From: an uncultured Muribaculaceae bacterium
GTDB lineage: Bacteria > Bacteroidota > Bacteroidia > Bacteroidales > Muribaculaceae
Length of the DNA stretch: 7,868 nt
NCBI GenBank assembly: GCA_910578365.1
Contig: CAJTRC010000087.1
Span: forward strand, 1 to 7,868
Reading direction: 5' to 3'
Shown one piece after another: positions 6,324 through 7,868 of the stretch (position 1 is the first letter of the stretch; the number at the start of each line of letters is the position of its first letter). The translations under genes and the position numbers were made by a program. Below the pieces are notes generated by a model. That model made no database searches. It was not told the origin of the DNA and saw only the letters and a program-made list of their open reading frames with translations.

Positions 6324-6920
6324 TCAGCACTTGAATGTCTTGCGGTGAAGCGGAGTCAGACCCAGCTTGTGTATGGCCTCGCGGTGAGCCTCGGTGGGAT
6401 AGCCTTTGTTCGACTCCCAGTCGTAACCCGGATACTCGGCAGCGGCAGCAAGCATGTACTCGTCGCGGCTGGTTTTGGCAAGAATGGAAGCGGCGGCTAT
6501 ATTGGCAAATCGTCCGTCGCCCTTTATATATGTAGTATGGGGTATGTCGGCATAGGGCTTGAAGCGATTGCCGTCGACGGCAATCGCTCCCGGACGCAGC
6601 TGCAGGGCATCGAGGGCCCGGTGCATGGCCAGAATCGAGGCATTGAGAATGTTGATTTCGTCAATTTCCTCAGGCGAGGCTGTACCTATGGCCCATGCCA
6701 GCGCCTGCCACTGTATGATAGGACGCAACTCCATGCGTCGGACCTCGCTCAACTGCTTGGAATCGTTGAGCCACGGATGGGTGAAGTCATCGGGCAATAT
6801 AACTGCCGCGGCGAACACCGGGCCGGCCAGACAGCCGCGACCGGCTTCGTCGCAGCCCGCCTCCAGAACACCGCTGATGGCGCAGGCGGGCAAGGGTTGC
6901 GAAAGTTTGCGTTTAGCCAA
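6324..6920 (-). CDS. rnhB: Ribonuclease HII
   Basis: This 198-residue enzyme nicks DNA 5' of embedded ribonucleotides to start ribonucleotide excision repair, and also cuts RNA-DNA hybrids. The signature GCDEAGRGCLAGPV carries D24 and E25. VDGNRF supplies D116, and KGDGRFANIAAASILAK supplies D135, completing the DEDD set. NDSKQLSE (52-59) and the C-terminal NKGYPTEAHREAI motif are also typical. The start is unusual: the upstream in-frame stop is a TAA 12 bases before a TTG at 6920, and no ATG or GTG lies between that stop and the catalytic motif. TTG at 6920 is therefore the best start; a TTG at 6893 or an ATT at 6929 are alternatives. The start overlaps the end of the S24 regulator by 8 bp, so the two are probably co-translated. 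Confidence 0.95.
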   Translation of the reverse strand: MAKRKLSQPLPACAISGVLEAGCDEAGRGCLAGPVFAAAVILPDDFTHPWLNDSKQLSEVRRMELRPIIQWQALAWAIGTASPEEIDEINILNASILAMHRALDALQLRPGAIAVDGNRFKPYADIPHTTYIKGDGRFANIAAASILAKTSRDEYMLAAAAEYPGYDWESNKGYPTEAHREAIHKLGLTPLHRKTFKC

Positions 6921-7626
6921 CGATTTCGAAATTTAGTATTGTTTCAACCATGTAAAGTTTGCGGATGGCACTGCGCGGCACCTCCATGTCGTCGTATGCC
7001 GGATTGTCGCTATGCAATATCACCATCGACGGGTCGTTGTGACGGCGCACGTACTTGACCATGCGGAAATCGTCCATAATCACCACATAAATCTGCCCCC
7101 AGAAAATAATGGAGGTATCGCTGAGCGGACGTATCGACACATAGCCGCCGTTGACTATCTTGGGACTCATGGAGTCGCCGCTCACCCGGCAGATGGGATA
7201 TTCGTGATTCACCCCGGGCATGTCGAGATAACCTATGATACGTTCGTTGGTGAACATGCGGCTGAGTTCGGCGCATCCGGCGGTCACATCTATATCATAC
7301 ACAGGAGCTCCGCTGCGTTGCGGCGCACAGTGCATCATGTGTGTGCCACTGTCGATCACCTCGGCTGCATGAGTGCCTTTCGGAAAGGGAACGCCTGTGC
7401 CGTGGAGCAGCCACTCCTTGCTTACACCCACATTCACCACTACACGGTTCACAAAGGTATCACGCAGCGGCTGGTCGCCAGACAGCGCCCGCGACAGGTT
7501 CGAGGGGTCAAGGCCGATAAGCTGCCCGAACTGGGCCTGTGTTTTTCTGAGCAACTTTATAAGATAGCGCACCCGGTCGGCCGGAGTAGCCGACACTTGC
7601 GGCTGAGGCACATCGAAATTGTTCAT
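6913..7626 (-). CDS. LexA/CI-like S24-family transcriptional regulator (HTH plus self-cleavage domain)
   Basis: The 237-residue protein joins an N-terminal helix-turn-helix of XRE type (about residues 17-75; TQAQFGQLIGLDPSNLSRAL is the DNA-binding core) to a C-terminal S24 peptidase-like domain. The latter has a possible cleavage bond A116-G117 in DVTAG, the serine S152 in SGDSM, and the lysine K191 in MVKYV. The gaps (35 and 39) are close to those of LexA (34 and 37), so RecA-stimulated autocleavage is plausible. The HTH is of repressor type, unlike the winged helix of LexA itself. The frame extends upstream to 7677, but that start would lie on the far side of the -7 box, so I choose the ATG at 7626. 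It overlaps rnhB by 8 bp. Whether it regulates its own operon, a prophage elsewhere or a stress regulon is unknown. Confidence 0.85.
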   Translation of the reverse strand: MNNFDVPQPQVSATPADRVRYLIKLLRKTQAQFGQLIGLDPSNLSRALSGDQPLRDTFVNRVVVNVGVSKEWLLHGTGVPFPKGTHAAEVIDSGTHMMHCAPQRSGAPVYDIDVTAGCAELSRMFTNERIIGYLDMPGVNHEYPICRVSGDSMSPKIVNGGYVSIRPLSDTSIIFWGQIYVVIMDDFRMVKYVRRHNDPSMVILHSDNPAYDDMEVPRSAIRKLYMVETILNFEIVG

Positions 7627-7643
7627 ATCAAAATCTTTTGATG

Positions 7644-7674
7644 CAAATTTACAATTTATTCCCGAATTACACAA
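7644..7674 (-). promoter_or_regulatory. Promoter of the S24 regulator-rnhB operon
   Basis: On the minus strand the -7 box is TAAATTTG (7651 to 7644), with a TTG at 7674-7672 about 20 bases upstream as the -33 element. There are 17 bases between the -7 box and the ATG at 7626, so the leader would be about 10 bases. The palindrome at 7674-7684 abuts the -33 element and could be an operator. Confidence 0.55.
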
Positions 7675-7779
7675 CAAAATTTGTATGCGCCTGTTACAGC
7701 AAAGGTATTTTACTGCCTTTTTCGTACCGGGAGTTTGGGAGTTTCATTAAAAAATAATTTGTAAATAATTGGCTTTAAA

Positions 7780-7811
7780 TTTGGTAGAGTCAATTTTTCT
7801 TTGTATCTTTG
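7780..7811 (+). promoter_or_regulatory. Bacteroidetes-type promoter for the right-edge gene
   Basis: TTTG at 7780-7783 is followed after 20 bases by TATCTTTG at 7804-7811, a full match to the -33/-7 arrangement of Bacteroidetes sigma-ABfr promoters. Transcription would begin near 7818, giving a leader of about 20 bases to the ATG at 7838. This is the best-formed promoter in the window. Confidence 0.65.
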
Positions 7812-7837
7812 TTCTACCGTGTTCTAATTATAAAAGT

Positions 7838-7868
7838 ATGTATTTAGACATTCGCAAAGGCAAAGATC
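7838..7868 (+). CDS. Start of an unidentified gene, cut by window edge
   Basis: An ATG at 7838, after an A-rich stretch and a good promoter at 7780-7811, opens a frame reading MYLDIRKGKD to the window edge. Ten residues are too few to name a family. The support for a real start is the promoter position and the A-rich leader typical of Bacteroidetes. Confidence 0.5.
   Translation, partial: MYLDIRKGKD

Larger units (their letters stand above)
7627..7837. other. Divergent intergenic region with promoters in both directions
   Basis: This 211-base AT-rich stretch separates the minus-strand regulator from a plus-strand gene entering at the right edge. It holds a minus promoter at 7644-7674 and a plus promoter at 7780-7811. 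It also holds an 11-base odd palindrome ACAAA-A-TTTGT at 7674-7684 and a 6-base inverted repeat GGTAGA/TCTACC at 7783-7788 and 7813-7818. No gene or RNA structure is evident in the middle. Confidence 0.6.

Noticed and set aside
1..7868. CRISPR arrays, tRNA or rRNA genes, riboswitches, defence or toxin-antitoxin modules
   Set aside because: I looked for regularly spaced repeats, tRNA-like ends, long structured leaders and paired small genes and found none. All stretches without genes are shorter than 300 bases.

Overview
The window looks like ordinary chromosome from a member of Bacteroidales. The basis is the promoter style (TAnnTTTG -7 boxes, one with a TTTG -33 box), the lack of clear Shine-Dalgarno sequences, and proteins of Bacteroidetes character. 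The gene set (mscL, an AlaDH/PNT-type protein, viroplasmin-type RNase H, a LexA-like S24 regulator) and the GC-rich coding style would fit Muribaculaceae. That family placement is an inference from memory and was not tested.

Layout. (1) Bases 1-326, minus strand: the N-terminal part of an IS4-type DDE transposase that runs off the left edge, followed by an AT-rich spacer to about 603. (2) Bases 604-3419, plus strand: a tightly packed block of mscL, aroK, an AlaDH/PNT-family protein and an RNase H with an N-terminal viroplasmin domain. Every junction overlaps (ATGA, 8 bp, ATGA), so the four genes are almost certainly one translationally coupled transcript. (3) Bases 3424-3822, minus: a small three-helix membrane protein of unknown function, converging on rnhA with a 4-base gap. 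(4) Bases 3972-4655, plus: gpmA, whose 3' end overlaps the 3' end of nadB by 20 bp. (5) Bases 4636-6216, minus: nadB, with its own -7 box just upstream. (6) Bases 6324-7626, minus: a LexA/CI-like S24 regulator followed by rnhB (RNase HII, apparent TTG start) overlapping by 8 bp. (7) After 7627: a divergent intergenic region with a promoter facing each way, and the first ten codons of an unidentified plus-strand gene at the right edge.

Most genes are housekeeping: osmotic safety valve, aromatic amino acid synthesis, glycolysis, NAD synthesis and removal of RNA from DNA. I see no phage, CRISPR, toxin-antitoxin or other defence cassette and no RNA gene. The points most worth checking are the AlaDH/PNT-family protein, which appears to have lost two of the alanine dehydrogenase catalytic residues; the coupling of RNase HII to a regulator that keeps all the residues for RecA-stimulated self-cleavage; the IS end upstream of the mscL operon; and the tail-to-tail gene overlaps that leave no room for terminators.
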